From Isoetes taiwanensis (Eukaryota; Streptophyta; Lycopodiopsida; Isoetales; Isoetaceae), in the NCBI GenBank assembly GCA_021234155.1, contig JAJEKV010000002.1, forward strand, positions 41,221,841 to 41,285,840: a stretch of 64,000 bases of DNA, read 5' to 3'. Position numbers and translations under genes: made by a program. The notes under the pieces are model-generated. The model was not told the DNA's origin. It made no database searches and saw only the letters and a program-made list of their open reading frames with translations. Shown here piece after piece: positions 43,728 to 55,240 of this stretch. Each line of letters begins with the position of its first letter. Position 1 is the stretch's first letter.

Positions 43728-44465
43728 ATAGAATAGAATAGAATAGAATAGAATAGTTTTTTTAACGTCCACAGAGACCAATAGGTCATGGGACCCATAC
43801 AATGGGCTAGTACAATCATTACTACTAGGATTAAAAAACCCCTGCCTCGAAAGGTTTTCAAGGGAAAAACCTTTGCAGTAATGATGATACTAGACAAGCT
43901 TAGATAATGACTACTGAGGGCTCAGTAATTGCAGACGTTTATCTAGAACCTCCAGTATGTATAATGCCAAGTCATGCACAGATGGTGCGCTGAGAAGTTG
44001 TGGAAGCGTGGAATGGAATGCTAAGGTCGAAAAATGATTCCGGACTATCTCAAAAGCAGGGCAACTCAGAAGAGTATGGCTTTCATCTTCAATAACCTGT
44101 AACTGGCAACAGACACATAGTCTCGCTTCTCGTGGCAATTGCGGCCGCTCCCATCTACCTGTCTCAATCCGTAGCCTGTGGGACCCCGTGCGAATTGATG
44201 CAATAGCTACAAGCTTGTTCCTGGACAATGAAGCAAGCAAATAAGCTTGCGGCCCTGGTGCCAAAGTGGGATTTATGTGTGCATGATAATGACCAGTTTT
44301 CACTTGGGCCAAAGTAACTGCGTCCCATATCTTTTGAGAGAAACGACCATTAAGATATTGTTGCAAAAGCTCAGGATCAGAACTGGCAAGCATCAGGCAG
44401 TGCTCTGGTTGCACAGCCCAACGGGCAAACCATGTAGTGCAATGCTCTGGAAGGGCGGCCATTGA
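43728..44465 (-). mobile_element. LINE 3' end with ORF2 C-terminus and pentanucleotide tail
   Basis: The minus-strand frame 44,462-43,911 is the C-terminal part of a LINE ORF2. LLQQYLNGRFSQKIWDAV is followed by AIASIRTGSHRLRIETGRW and the Cys/His block RLCVCCQLQVIEDESHTLLS continuing CPAFEIVRNHF (zf-RVT-like, downstream of reverse transcriptase). A 3' UTR of about 170 bp follows and ends in (CTATT)n on the minus strand (43,728-43,757) instead of poly(A). The copy is 5'-truncated near 44,465, as usual for LINE insertions. Its frame of 183 codons is intact, so it is younger than the copy at 10,640-11,260. Confidence 0.75.
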
Positions 44466-44904
44466 TTAGAACTCCGTTGGGCAGGCCTAAATTAGGGCGT
44501 GCATGAAGCGCACAGCGAAGAATCTTCTTATCTGTTCTTCACTCTCATTTGCTCTCATTTCTTGTTATCTTTGTTCTGTGAATGGACAATGGTAGTTCAT
44601 GCATTTCTTGTGTTCACTCTTCCTTGTTCTTATTTGTTCGGTTTAAGTTCTTTGTTCACTTCAAGTTCTCATCTCTTCTTCATTCTTATTTGTTCTTATG
44701 TGTCTTCTGGGAATGCAATAGTGTCGGTGCATTTTCCATGTGTATGGGTTGAGGTATACCACGTACGTATATACATATTTAGGCGTATGGGATGCGCAAA
44801 ATTATACGTGGGGCTGATGTGTAAATTTTATGGCCCTTGATTTGGCATATTCATGGAACTATGCTTGGATCCAATGATTCATAAAAAACAATAAGGATAG
44901 AGCT

Positions 44905-45034
44905 GGTTGCGAACATTTTTCTCCATCTACTCACTTGCTGGCCTGTAGGATATACTGTGGATTTTGGGTGGTTGCGAATATTTTTCTTCATCTACTCACT
45001 TGCGGGCCTATAGGATATATAGTGGATTTTGGGT
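44905..45034. repeat. Two-copy tandem duplication, period 65 bp
   Basis: The unit ggttgcgaacatttttctcc...ggattttgggt occurs at 44,905-44,969 and 44,970-45,034 with several substitutions. The second copy runs into the dispersed repeat shared with 33,830-34,020. Confidence 0.85.
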
Positions 45035-45180
45035 TGCCCCTAGGGGGCAAATCTTCGCTCATGTGGGTTTTTGGCATATTTCGAGTATATGCTGAAATAT
45101 GCCTTGAATATGCCGAAAACCGTGCCAAACTGGCTGTTGCCAGTAATCTGTCAGTCACCCCTATTGCCCGTCGTTGATGT
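45027..45180. repeat. Dispersed repeat, inverted partner of 33,830-34,020
   Basis: The order of blocks is attttgggttgcccctaggg, ggcaaatc, atgtgggtttttggcatatt, then several atatgc words. This matches the minus strand of 33,893-34,020. Confidence 0.5.
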
Positions 45181-46183
45181 TCGAACCGCCTAACTGGCAT
45201 GAATTTTTGATGATGTGCAAGGTAACTACTGCACTCAGAAATTTCTTGAAAAGCTTCTAGCGATGGTAGGAGTTCTTTATGCCTTTCCAGGAACAGGAAG
45301 AGTGCTGGCGATGGTTGGAGTTCTTGAATGGACGTGCCAGCTAAGAAGATGTCGCATAGGAGTGCCGGCATAAGCCGGCGTTCCTTTACAATCAATGATT
45401 TTCAACAGGCAATGTCTCAGGTAATGACTTAAGATTTCGGACTACGCTAAAGGTATATGTTGCAAAATCCATTTTGAAATTCCGGCCAAAAGCCCCTCAA
45501 ACCGGCGCAGCATGTGATGGAGCCTCGAATGAAAAGTTTTCCTTTTGTAGTTTAAACTGCTTTTTTTTGAAGGACGTGGAGGCTCTTTCGGCTGACAAGA
45601 ACAAAGGCACAATACAATGCACAAACAGGAATAAAAACCTCAGTGGATAAATAATCTAACTAGCCAAAACACCCGTCATGCATAAGAAGAACACCGTGAA
45701 CACGCTTACAAATTATCTCTCTTTTATCATCGTACCAGAGATGAGCAACGATAAGCTTTAGTGATCTTCAATGTTACAATTTGAGAAGCCGATCCGAGAT
45801 GCACCTTGAAAATACAAACGCCGTCACGATAGACCACAAATCCAACTAGAAGCAAGATGAAATGCCTCGCTTTACGCAGTTGAAGCCAAACAGGGGGATA
45901 AAAGTAGATCTCCGCTAGTAAGATAATAATAATCGAAAAGAGTGAATAGCTCCCAAGCAAGCCAGATGATCGCGACAAGAAGAAGCAGTTGTTCAATAGG
46001 TTCAACACTTTGACCACAGAGGGCAACGACCGAGACTCTTAGGGTTCACTTGTGAATCCAAGACATTCACCAACACATCTATGGAGAATTTGCCACCGCA
46101 ATGATAATTTTAGGGGGTGTATAATTTATCCCATGTCCACATCCAAACACTTTTCCACTGTGGTTGAGTTGTATTTTGAGCCA

Positions 46184-46306
46184 TTATGTCTCTAGATTGG
46201 TGGCCTAAATAAGATTTATGTGTCATCAGACTATCAGAAATGTAGTTATGTCTCTAGATTGGTGGCCTAAATCAGATTTATGTGTCATCAGACTATCAGA
46301 GATGCA
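46184..46306. repeat. Two-copy tandem duplication, period 62 bp
   Basis: The unit ttatgtctctagattggtgg...ctatcaga occurs at 46,184-46,244 and 46,246-46,306 with two substitutions. Between 45,181 and 46,183 no gene is supported. A hydrophobic open frame at 45,727-46,026 (minus) has no recognised domain. Confidence 0.9.
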
Positions 46307-46589
46307 ATTCTAATATGTTGTCCTGCATGTCTTCACGTCAAGTATCTCTTGCACCATTCCAATTCCAACTAATAAGTAAATCAGTAAAAAAAAAGGTTTG
46401 CGCGGCCGAGGATTCCTCAAAATCAGCATAGATGAGGCCTCAACATTTTGGAAACTGATATATGAGTCCATTAGGTTATTGTATTCAAGAAAAGCCACAG
46501 ACGATTCCAAGCCCAAGACTTAGAATGGGGCCTCGCGATGAACCAACAAACCGCCACTAGATAGGGCTTTCATTCATCTCGTATTTCTA

Positions 46590-46990
46590 TTAATGGTGGA
46601 TAGTGGGTAGCCGCACAAAATGCGAATCAACACGAAAAATAAAGGGAATATCCTTTCAATTATATAAATTTGGACCCCATAAAACAATGCTAATAGATGT
46701 TTTACCAAAGCTTATCATCGATTGATTAAAACCTCACTTCGGGTTTCGAGGAAAACCCTAGTGATAGCCTTCTAGCGGGCTTGACAAACGGCGGCAGAGA
46801 AATCGCCTCCCAAAACTCACTTAATGGAGAAGTCGAAATGATGCCGCCAACCTGCACCGCGCATACCAACATAAAACATAACAAACAAACCTCCTAGAGT
46901 GGAGGGGGTCGGGATCACGCAAGCCACGCGATGCGAGAAACAAAACCTCGCGCCGTGCCATTAATAAAACAAAGAAGGGGAGGGTTCAAA
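46590..46990. repeat. Structured dispersed repeat, copy 2 (inverted relative to copy 1)
   Basis: Starts ggatagtgggtagccgcac and continues through ttggaccccataaaacaatg, aagcttatcat, gggtttcgaggaaaacccta and cctcctagagtggagggggt, mirroring 28,115 back to 27,690. The internal hairpin arms (agcttatca and tgatagcct) are kept, although the loop has diverged. Confidence 0.65.
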
Positions 46991-47530
46991 GAAAAAGAGA
47001 ATAAGGTAATCACTGGAGAGAGAAGAGGGAAGCCGATGAGACATCAAGTAACTGGCCTTCAAAATAGCTTAACTCCCAACGAATGCATGCCTTGATGCAT
47101 GCATGAAGAGATGCTCGCCCCATTCTATGCATCCGGCGTTCTCGATCAATGGGATTCTAGAATGGGGCCTCTCAAGATGAAACCAACAAACCGCCTCAAT
47201 ACTCAAAGGACTTCCTTAACAAAACTAAGATCGAGGACGAAGGTCACAGATGAAGCCTAAAAAGAAGAGCTACAAGGTCGTGAGGAAGGACATGCCACGA
47301 TGCAAAAAACGCCAATTGGTTAAAACCAAGGTGGGGGAAGCCCCTCGCCTCGATCTTGGGAAGAAAAGAGAATAAGATACCGTTGAGAGAAGAGGTTTTT
47401 CCATGAGATCGCTGATGCGTAACTTAAAAATAGCTTAACTTCCCAACCGTGAGAATTTACGCGCTGCGATGCATGCATGCAAGACATGCATGCATGCAAG
47501 AGATGCATGCATGCAAGAGATGCATGCTCG
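46990..47530. repeat. Local duplication ending in a TGCATGCATGCAAGA microsatellite
   Basis: Two related passages (about 46,995-47,170 and 47,357-47,560) share agagaataag, aaaatagcttaact-cccaac, gcatgcat and gctcgccccattcta in order. The second copy has expanded to about four TGCATGCATGCAAGA units at 47,469-47,525. Confidence 0.7.
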
Positions 47531-47899
47531 CCCCATTCTAGAATGGCGATCCGATGTCTCAGATCGATGGGAATGTATGTGTAAGATGTGTTAAAATTAA
47601 TGATGACAAAGATTTATTTATTACAATAACATTATTTTATTTATCTTTTAAACTTACTTGCTAATCGTTTCCGTATCTGCTAGTCATTCTAACACTTTAG
47701 TTACTTCCTTTAGATGGAATATAATGAATATATGCCCAACTCTTTGGTGTGCATGTCTTTGATGTGACCTCATTGCGTTTCAAGTATTATTACAGACATA
47801 AATGGTCAATCCTTTGTTTCCTCAATTGTAATGAGAGTTTTTCCTTCTTATATTTTATAAAATATATATGATGGCATGTTCATATAACTCCTCCTTGCA

Positions 47900-48800
47900 A
47901 TGTATCCTGCAAATAGCTACGAGGAGCATCCAAAACACATTTGGGAACTGGAATAGTATTCAGGATCTCACATGCCTCATCAAGATACCCTGGCCGGCTA
48001 AATAATCAATTACACAAGCATAGAGTCTCATGTTGGTGTAATACCATAATCTTGACTCGAATGGAAAACAGCAAACAATCTTTTGACATGCATGGCGCAA
48101 CATGCTATCTACAGACAAAATGCTGCAGCCGCCATTGCATGTTATACAACATTCTATGCACCGGCTTCCGAGTCCTATGGTGTGAGTAACTCCGCAATCA
48201 TTGCATTCCATGTGACGCGATCGTGATTGTGGCATTGCCATCAATACCCTATATGCATCTTGTATACTTCCACATTTAGCATACCTATGAATAAGAGCAC
48301 TGCCAACAAAAGATTCCGTATCTTGAATTTGTGACTTTTCTCAATGTCATCAGCGCAATCAATTTCTCTGTTCCAAAGCTAGTTGACATTAACGCTTCCA
48401 CATGCACCATGCTAATTACAAATGTGATGTTACGGTCTCACATTATCAGCAAGGCCATATTCTAATAAAACCGGAGTGCCATGCCATTTCCAAGCTACAT
48501 ATCCCAAATCATCGCTGCATGCCACTACATTTGCTGATTCATTCTAAGAGAAGTCCAGCAAAGTACCGCTTAGGCCCTACATTTGACGCATACGTCAATG
48601 GAGCGCATTGCTAACATTATTATTCGTATACACGTCAAGGCCTAATATTCACATGCGATTCTTTGCAAAATGTTCCAAAACAATTAGGCAATCGCAGTTC
48701 CACGGGCCAGTCACAACTGGCATCACTCATATGCACTAACTCTTCCATTTTCTTAAAACAACTCTTAACGCTTCTTTGCTAGGCATTTCGTGCGATTACA
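47900..48800 (-). pseudogene. PPR pseudogene
   Basis: Minus-strand pieces in several frames show PPR text: GSALIHRYAKCGSIQDAYRV followed by LMAMPQ (about 48,225-48,300), YACVIDLFSRPGYLDEACE (with a frame change) and ILNTIPVPKCVLDAP (about 47,930-48,030). YAKCGSIQDAYRVL and GYLDEACEIL are diagnostic PLS-class repeat motifs. Frameshifts occur every 60-100 bp, so it is non-functional. It is a separate locus from the PPR gene at 40.6 kb. Confidence 0.65.
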
Positions 48801-49690
48801 TGATCCAATCATCATATTCTGATGATACAACATCCACCAAAGCCTCGGCACCGCCTCGGGCGGATGGCATAGACCGAGGTATGGCCACCTCCACCTAACC
48901 CTAATCCCCTTTCATCCACATCATTGTGCTACCGCTTCCGCTGCCAGAAATGGCCTCGGAAGGCCTTGTATCGAAGAATCTCGTGCTCCACCGGGCCTCG
49001 AGAAAGTGTTTCTCGCCGAAACTAAAAGCCAATTGACCCGCAAAACACACCGGCCTGCACCGCGCTCGGGGATTCTTCGTTTGGGCTTCAAGGCCCGGAC
49101 GGCCAATGTGAGGGACGACAACTCGTATAAAGCAGCTTTAAATAATGGATTGGGAGATATTGGATGTTGATCTTCCGCTGCTCTTTTAAAACCCTAAACA
49201 AACCTTTTGATTCTCAATATGATCCGCAAACACATGGAACCTTAGTAAAACACACCTAACTCTCGAACTCCAACACCGCATACTTGAGATGTGAGAATGC
49301 CTTTCAAATAACCCTAAAATAATTCTTAAAGTGAAACATCTCGACAAGCTTGCATGTATGGCTTATTAAAAGAAATAGAGAAATAAAAACAAAAGGGGTA
49401 AACCATTAGGATATGGAATTTAGACAATAAAAAATGCGAGTGCACTCTCTAGATATACTAATTAGCATGCCCTAATTTGGCATGAAATCATATGAAAAAC
49501 CATGCCAAAAGCTTATAAAAATCACGTGTGTTCCCCCTATTATAATGCTAGATATTGAATCAAACGTGATATAACATCCGATGTAAGGCGTCAGCTTCTA
49601 CAAGTCTCGCCGTGATTGAATATCATGTTGGGTGTAATAAGAAAGAATTAAACTCGTGTCTTAACGAATTGCAAGCACAAAGTGGTCATA
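48801..49690. other. Intergenic DNA, no gene identified
   Basis: A GC-richer patch (48,840-49,100) and AT-rich sequence with no frame or motif I can support. Confidence 0.4.
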
Positions 49691-50285
49691 TGAATGTTCA
49701 ATTGCCTTCTCAGGGTGCTTTCTATAAGGCATATGAATGTTCAAATGCTTTTATACAGGTTTGGCCTACCAATTGTTAAGAATGATCACACTATGCATTT
49801 GCAATGTGTTCAAAATCTTGTGTCCAATACACTTGTGTGCCATTTTACTGGGCAATTTCTTGATATCAGGAGAATTGGATTTTGGTTAAAGCATCATCCT
49901 CAGGGATTGGGTCTCTCTAATAATGCATCTTTGAAGGTCCTAATCATGTTTGACTCATCAGTTGCAGTTGACAAGCTTGTGGGACATGGCATTGATCCTA
50001 ATTGGGGACATTATCTTCTGTACTAGGTTTATTCTCCTAGATTTTTGCCAAGTAAGTCTGGTGCTTTGCGCATGCCTTGCTAGTTTGTATTGGAAGATTT
50101 TCCACTTGAATTGCAAATTCTTGATTTTATGACTGCTATTGCAAATGGATTGGGTATGCATCTTGCCCATTCCATTATTAATGGTCCTCGAATTTGCGTG
50201 TCTCTTCCCACTTGTGTCTCTAATCCCCAGTCAATGGTGGTTAGAAGCAGTCCTCTTTTCTTTAAATACAAACTACATGTGCACT
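49690..50285 (+). mobile_element. LINE ORF1-like remnant (DUF4283-type)
   Basis: Plus-strand frames read KVLIMFDSSVAVDKLVGHG, then a shift to EDFPLELQILDFMTAIANGLG, GPRICVSLPTCVSNPQSMVV. The pattern of a short aromatic/Leu-rich segment, then IAN-x-LG and a V-x-V-x-L strand, is what DUF4283-type ORF1 proteins of plant LINEs show. At least three frame breaks are present. The assignment is by resemblance only. Confidence 0.4.
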
Positions 50286-51249
50286 AGAGTTGTCCCTTGA
50301 TGAACCCAAAAGGGTTCATTCGTACACTTTTTTTAAAATTCTATTATAGCTCCGAGATAAAGAGTTTGTCTACATACTCACAATATGTTGTCCTCCATGA
50401 GTGTACATATAAGGAAAAATTCATGAAAAATATAAAAAGCTTCTATTATCAAATATAATGTGGAGCCGAATGCAAAGGGGTCAAGTTTATTCTCAAAGTC
50501 TTTAACACTTCTCACATTATTTTGCAAATAAGATTTTTTTCTATTCCATCTTGTAATTCATTATATGAGAAATCTATCACAAGAAGAATTTGAAAAATCT
50601 ATGGTAGAATTTTCGAGAAATAATTCCTTAAAGTTTGAAGTGCAGAAGTTCTTTATAGACCTGCCTCTCGAGGGTTAAAATTTTGAAAAATTCATATAAT
50701 CGGCCCAATTTTTGAAAAAATGAACCGCTTAGCAAACCGTTAGTACTTAGTATCTATCATTGAAAAATAATAGTACCTTTCACATTTTTATTCTATTTCA
50801 AATATCATGATACGAAATGGTTCCTCTCGATCGCTCGCTAAAATTCCTAGTGGGATCTGACCGGGTCTCCTAAGGATTTAAATATGATTTGCTCATTGAT
50901 ATCAAATTTTATAAATCACATGAAGTTGGAAAATGAGTAACATTTTGTAGGCTATGTTCATAGAAAAATTGTTATCTGAAATTTGTATTCCATGTTGAGT
51001 GTCATGAGATCATATCATATCATCGAAAACCATTGAATTGAGTGTATTTCAAGATGCGATTTAAAGCAAACTTGTGAAAGTACCTTATTTTGCCATTGAA
51101 TATGATGGTACAACTTCGAAGTTAACCTTATAATCTCGTGTGTTCATATTTAAAATCTCATAAGTATCAAGTGAGGAACTAGTCCCTAATATGGAGAAGG
51201 ATTGAGGACCCATACGAAGCTGATGAACCTAAACAAAGTCCCCTCTCGA

Positions 51250-51985
51250 CAACTCTAGTGTATGACTAGAGCTCGCTGGGCATGTTTCCTAGTGTTGAAC
51301 CTTTTGCTACCTATAGATCTAGACAGACTCCTATATCTGCCTCCCCAATTGCTTTTACACCATGTCAGATAGCATCTTCATGTCCTGTTGTATCATCTTC
51401 TGTGTCTCCTTTTGCACTAATTAATTTACCATTGTCTCCATCTCTTGTGTCTTCTCCTCAAGCTGCTTCTACACCGCCACTTCCTTCAGTGCGTCTACCT
51501 CTCATTTATGTCATCGGACCCTCTTAGTGAGGAGCAACATTCTTGCCTTCAAGATATTGTTCGCAAATAGGGACTTCTGGAAGAAGGATGGTCTTGCCCA
51601 CATATAAAGAAGGCTGCACGTTGCAAGAATAGTTCAGCATCTCTGATCACTCGATAGCTCCAGTATCTACTACTATTGGAACCGTGGATGTCCCTCCATA
51701 TGATACAGTGGCATTCGTATTATTAACGTAAAACAAGTGCACTCTTGCTTTAGTGATTCTATGGATGGAACTTCGGCCCTCGATTAAGCTATTTGTATTG
51801 AAGATGTGTTGGCTCTTTTCTCACCGTGAGAAGTAGTTTTTCTTCCATTATGTTATCATGCTTAGATAGGTGGCTTTGCTCAGTTAGATCTATTTATCCA
51901 CTGGGTTTTTATTACTGTCTATGCATTGTATCATGTATTGTTTGAGAGTCATTAATAAAGTCTGACGTCCTTGAAAAAAAAAAAA
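51250..51985 (+). mobile_element. Non-LTR retroposon 3' end, copy 2, with Ser/Pro-rich coding remnant
   Basis: The frame at 51,282-51,527 is Ser/Pro-rich (SSVSPFALINLPLSPSLV), followed in another frame by EEQHSCLQDIVRK and GWSCPHIKKAARCKNSSAS. Then comes a 3' tail shared with 31,000-31,173 (ggtggctttgctcagttag, ttattactgtctatgca, aataaagtctgacgtcctt) and a run of A ending at about 51,985. With the ORF1-like segment at 49,690 it may be one internally deleted element lacking ORF2. The 50,290-51,250 interval has no recognisable coding. Confidence 0.45.
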
Positions 51986-51989
51986 GAGT

Positions 51990-53850
51990 TTCAAATTGGC
52001 AGAGACAAATTGCCATGGTCACTTCTAAGATTAATGAGCGGCATATGTAATATGGTACGAAGGGCATTTAATGCAACACAAGATAAAGGGTTTGGATGGC
52101 CGTTCCATTTCAAAATGCACAAGAATGGATCGACATAATAATGGGGATGCAAAGATTACTGTACCCTTTGTCGTGATCTCGAAAGCAAAGGCATTCAAAT
52201 TCCTTCAACTACTTTTCTCGAACATTAACGCAGTTTTCAAATATAGCTTACATAGGCTTCACCTTACAATGCCATTCTATTCAATTCCTTCTTGCATTTT
52301 CTATATTATAACATTAATAGTTATTAGTAGATTCAAATGTTTTTACAAACACTTACCGCTACTGTCAAGTTATGATGTGCAAGAAAATGAGTTATGTCCT
52401 GGCCTTGCAAGTCTTTAGCCACGTTCTTCACAAACATTCAGCTTCTTCACAGCTTCTTCAAATTGCTCGTGAAACAACCGGGAGGGGCATTTTTTCCTCC
52501 CCGCCAGATTCCCGTTTTGTTTCTCAGTCTCTAGAACTTTAGATGTTGGCGAGCTTGCTTACACATGTAGATACAAGATGCTTTGATTACAATACATGCA
52601 ATGAAGCCTTATAAGAGTTTATGCACATACAAAGTTTATACACATAATGGTAACATGACAGATCCGTGTGATCTCGTGATCAGCAACTCGGGCCAGATCC
52701 ACACTGTCTAAAAGCCCTAAACTAAATATTCCCATTAATACGCAAATCTAGACCTTTTACTATTAGAATAATCCCATCGAACCGAAGTCGTAAACAATAA
52801 GGCCTCGCTCTTTGATTCTCGCTGAAGCATCGGTATGGAGCGCTTCACGCTTCTAAGCCTTTCCAGAATCGCAATAATGGCATCTTTAGTGTCTCCACCT
52901 TCCAAAACCCAAATCAAGTGTTCTTTCAAATTTCTTCTAGAAACCACACCAAATTACGCCCGCTTTTCTCCTTTCAACCATTCTAAACAACGCGATCTTC
53001 TTTTTCCCCGTCTCTTAAAACAAAGGGAGTCTCCCCGATTTCCTCGGGTGATGTCTCTCCGATCTAAAACAAAGGATAAACTAAAGGTCCTCTAAAATAT
53101 TTCGCATTAACCCCTGCTTCGCAAGCAACAAGACAAGAAGAACACGCATTCGGCCATTCGCCATAAGGCCCCTTAACCGCAACAAAGAAACAAGAAAGGT
53201 TAGGAACCAAACAAGGACAAGGGAAGCGACTTAATCGGTGAAAAATCTAAAAACTAACCTTTAAGAACCTTCAAGAACGTGATAAATAAATCTTCTATCT
53301 TCTCAAGCAGCATCTTCAAGAACTCTCCAAAACGCTTGAAGGCAGCTCCAAAACCCAAGCAAAGCGACACATCAAAAGGAAGTTAAAGCCAAGGCGACAC
53401 CAAAGAAGCAACCTTCCTCGGCGCCAGTTTTCACACGCCGTAAAAACGCCCTCCCCGCCGGAAAGTGCCATAGCCGAAATCTGGAGAAAAACTTCACACC
53501 CACGGATGCAATAAACTTTTTGCCATGTCATCAGCGCCAATTCTAAAAATGCTCCCCATTTGTTTAATGAAGGGAATACATGTTTTTTGAAGGTAAACTT
53601 TCTTCAAAGCAGAACACCGCGCTGCTCCGGCCAGTATACGCTCGAAAGTTTCCGCCTACCTGGAACTCCTCCCTCGGCAGCTTCCTATATTACATAACCG
53701 TCTTTTCACATTAATATTTCTTTCCGTGATACATGCAAACTAAACCGCCACTGGCTATTCAAAACAAGCACTCCACTAGAATCCAATTAGAATTTATATG
53801 CGTGTTCAATCAAACTATATCTCACATGATTTGGGTTAGACTTAAGGACC
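51990..53850. other. Intergenic DNA, no gene identified
   Basis: The frame at 52,071-52,418 and shorter ones elsewhere have no recognisable motif. I see no repeat or RNA gene. Confidence 0.4.
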
Positions 53851-53851
53851 T

Positions 53852-54743
53852 GAAACCTCCCATGAGATGGAAACCTCCCCAAATTTCTTTCCTTTGAAGC
53901 CCGGGAGGTTTCCATGTGTGCTAACTTTAGGAGCTTCAATAAAGTTTTATAAAAGATCTTCTTTGATCTAATGATACAATCATAACAGCCTCCAAAATTA
54001 ATGTGGACTCCGGGCCAGATTTATTCCCCTTTTTCAGAGAATTTTTCTATTTCATTCCACATTCCCTTTTCAGAATTTTTCTATTTTCATTCCACATTGT
54101 TTTGATCTTCACATGAGCTTGCATAATCGATTAAGAAGAGTAGCCCTCAAGAAATTGAATTTGTGTCTACGATCAAATTTGTGCCTGACATGTAAAATTT
54201 TATGGTTGGTTTCTCGATCCATCCGTAATTTTAAAATCTTTCTTCAACGATCTTTGGAGAAGTTTTAGAGCCTCTATTATGTGGAAGAGAGCAAACCACA
54301 ACTATTGATCCATAGAATGCATGGATATGGTAAACACAACATCCATTTGCTTAAGGCAAATACATTTAACAACACTTTTGTTGAGTCAGTAAAGCCGCAA
54401 ATAATGCTGATCTCCTTGTCACGAAGAAATAGTTCTCTCACGAGGATAAACTTTGTGAGGTTTTAGATTTTAGGAAACCTCCCTCAGCTCTTGAAAGTTG
54501 GGGAGGTTTGGCTGCGCCATATCATATAAAAAATAGTAATTAATTATTGCAACCACCTCATTAAGACGCGACGAGGGAACGACGAGGTGATCGTGATGCA
54601 CCCGAGGGCAAATCTTGACCTCGTGGCAAATTTACAGGCTTTTTATTTTTTTTCCGCGGAAACCTCCCCTCGTTTAATTGGAAACCTCCCCGCAGTCAAG
54701 TGCCTTAAAGTCAGGAGGTTTCCATAGAGCGTAGGGAGGTTTC
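53852..54743. mobile_element. Small TIR element built from GGGAGGTTTCC motifs
   Basis: The left end (53,852-53,880) has GAAACCTCCC, six bases, TGGAAACCTCCCC. The right end (54,713-54,743) has AGGAGGTTTCCA, nine bases, GGGAGGTTTC, so compound inverted termini of about 30 bp bound an 890-bp unit. Further GGAAACCTCC or complementary copies lie at about 53,903, 54,475, 54,505, 54,657 and 54,680. No coding. The layout of subterminal repeats in both orientations is typical of non-autonomous DNA transposons. No clear target duplication was seen. It ends about 500 bp upstream of the proteasome gene start codon. Confidence 0.6.
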
Positions 54744-55240
54744 CCGTGAGTGCCTTCGTGGAAAGTCAGAGGTTTCATCGGGTCCAACTCCATCGGTTTC
54801 ACAGCTTTCAAGTTGAGCTTAGCTCAAATTCGATGTCAGCCTCCAAACGAAGCTCCCACGATCTTGGCCTTCCAAATGGGATCTACGGAGCATATCTTTC
54901 ATGCACCACATCCATCCCTAGAACTTGCCCTTCGGGCAACCCAAAAATGACAAAGGGAAAAAAATTAAGGTTCGGCCCTGTTAACAAAATTTTGCTTTAC
55001 CTAGCGGCTTACGTTTGGTAGCCGGCCAGTTTTTGGGGTTTCCGGCGTTAGAATTGTCAAAAAGGGCGAACTCTTCTTCGTTTCGCGATCATCGCCTGAT
55101 TTTGAAGCGGATCGATATATTGGTGAGTATCGCTTGTTTTTTTTTCCTTTCCATTTCTTCTGTAAACCCAATAATACTGAATACAATAAAGGTCGTGTCA
55201 GAGCTTCTGCAAGAGCATTTTGTTTGAAAGCATTTCGACG

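Noticed and set aside
45727-46026. Hydrophobic minus-strand frame of 99 codons
   Set aside because: Could suggest a membrane protein, but no family motif, and repeats surround it; AT-rich DNA readily gives hydrophobic frames.
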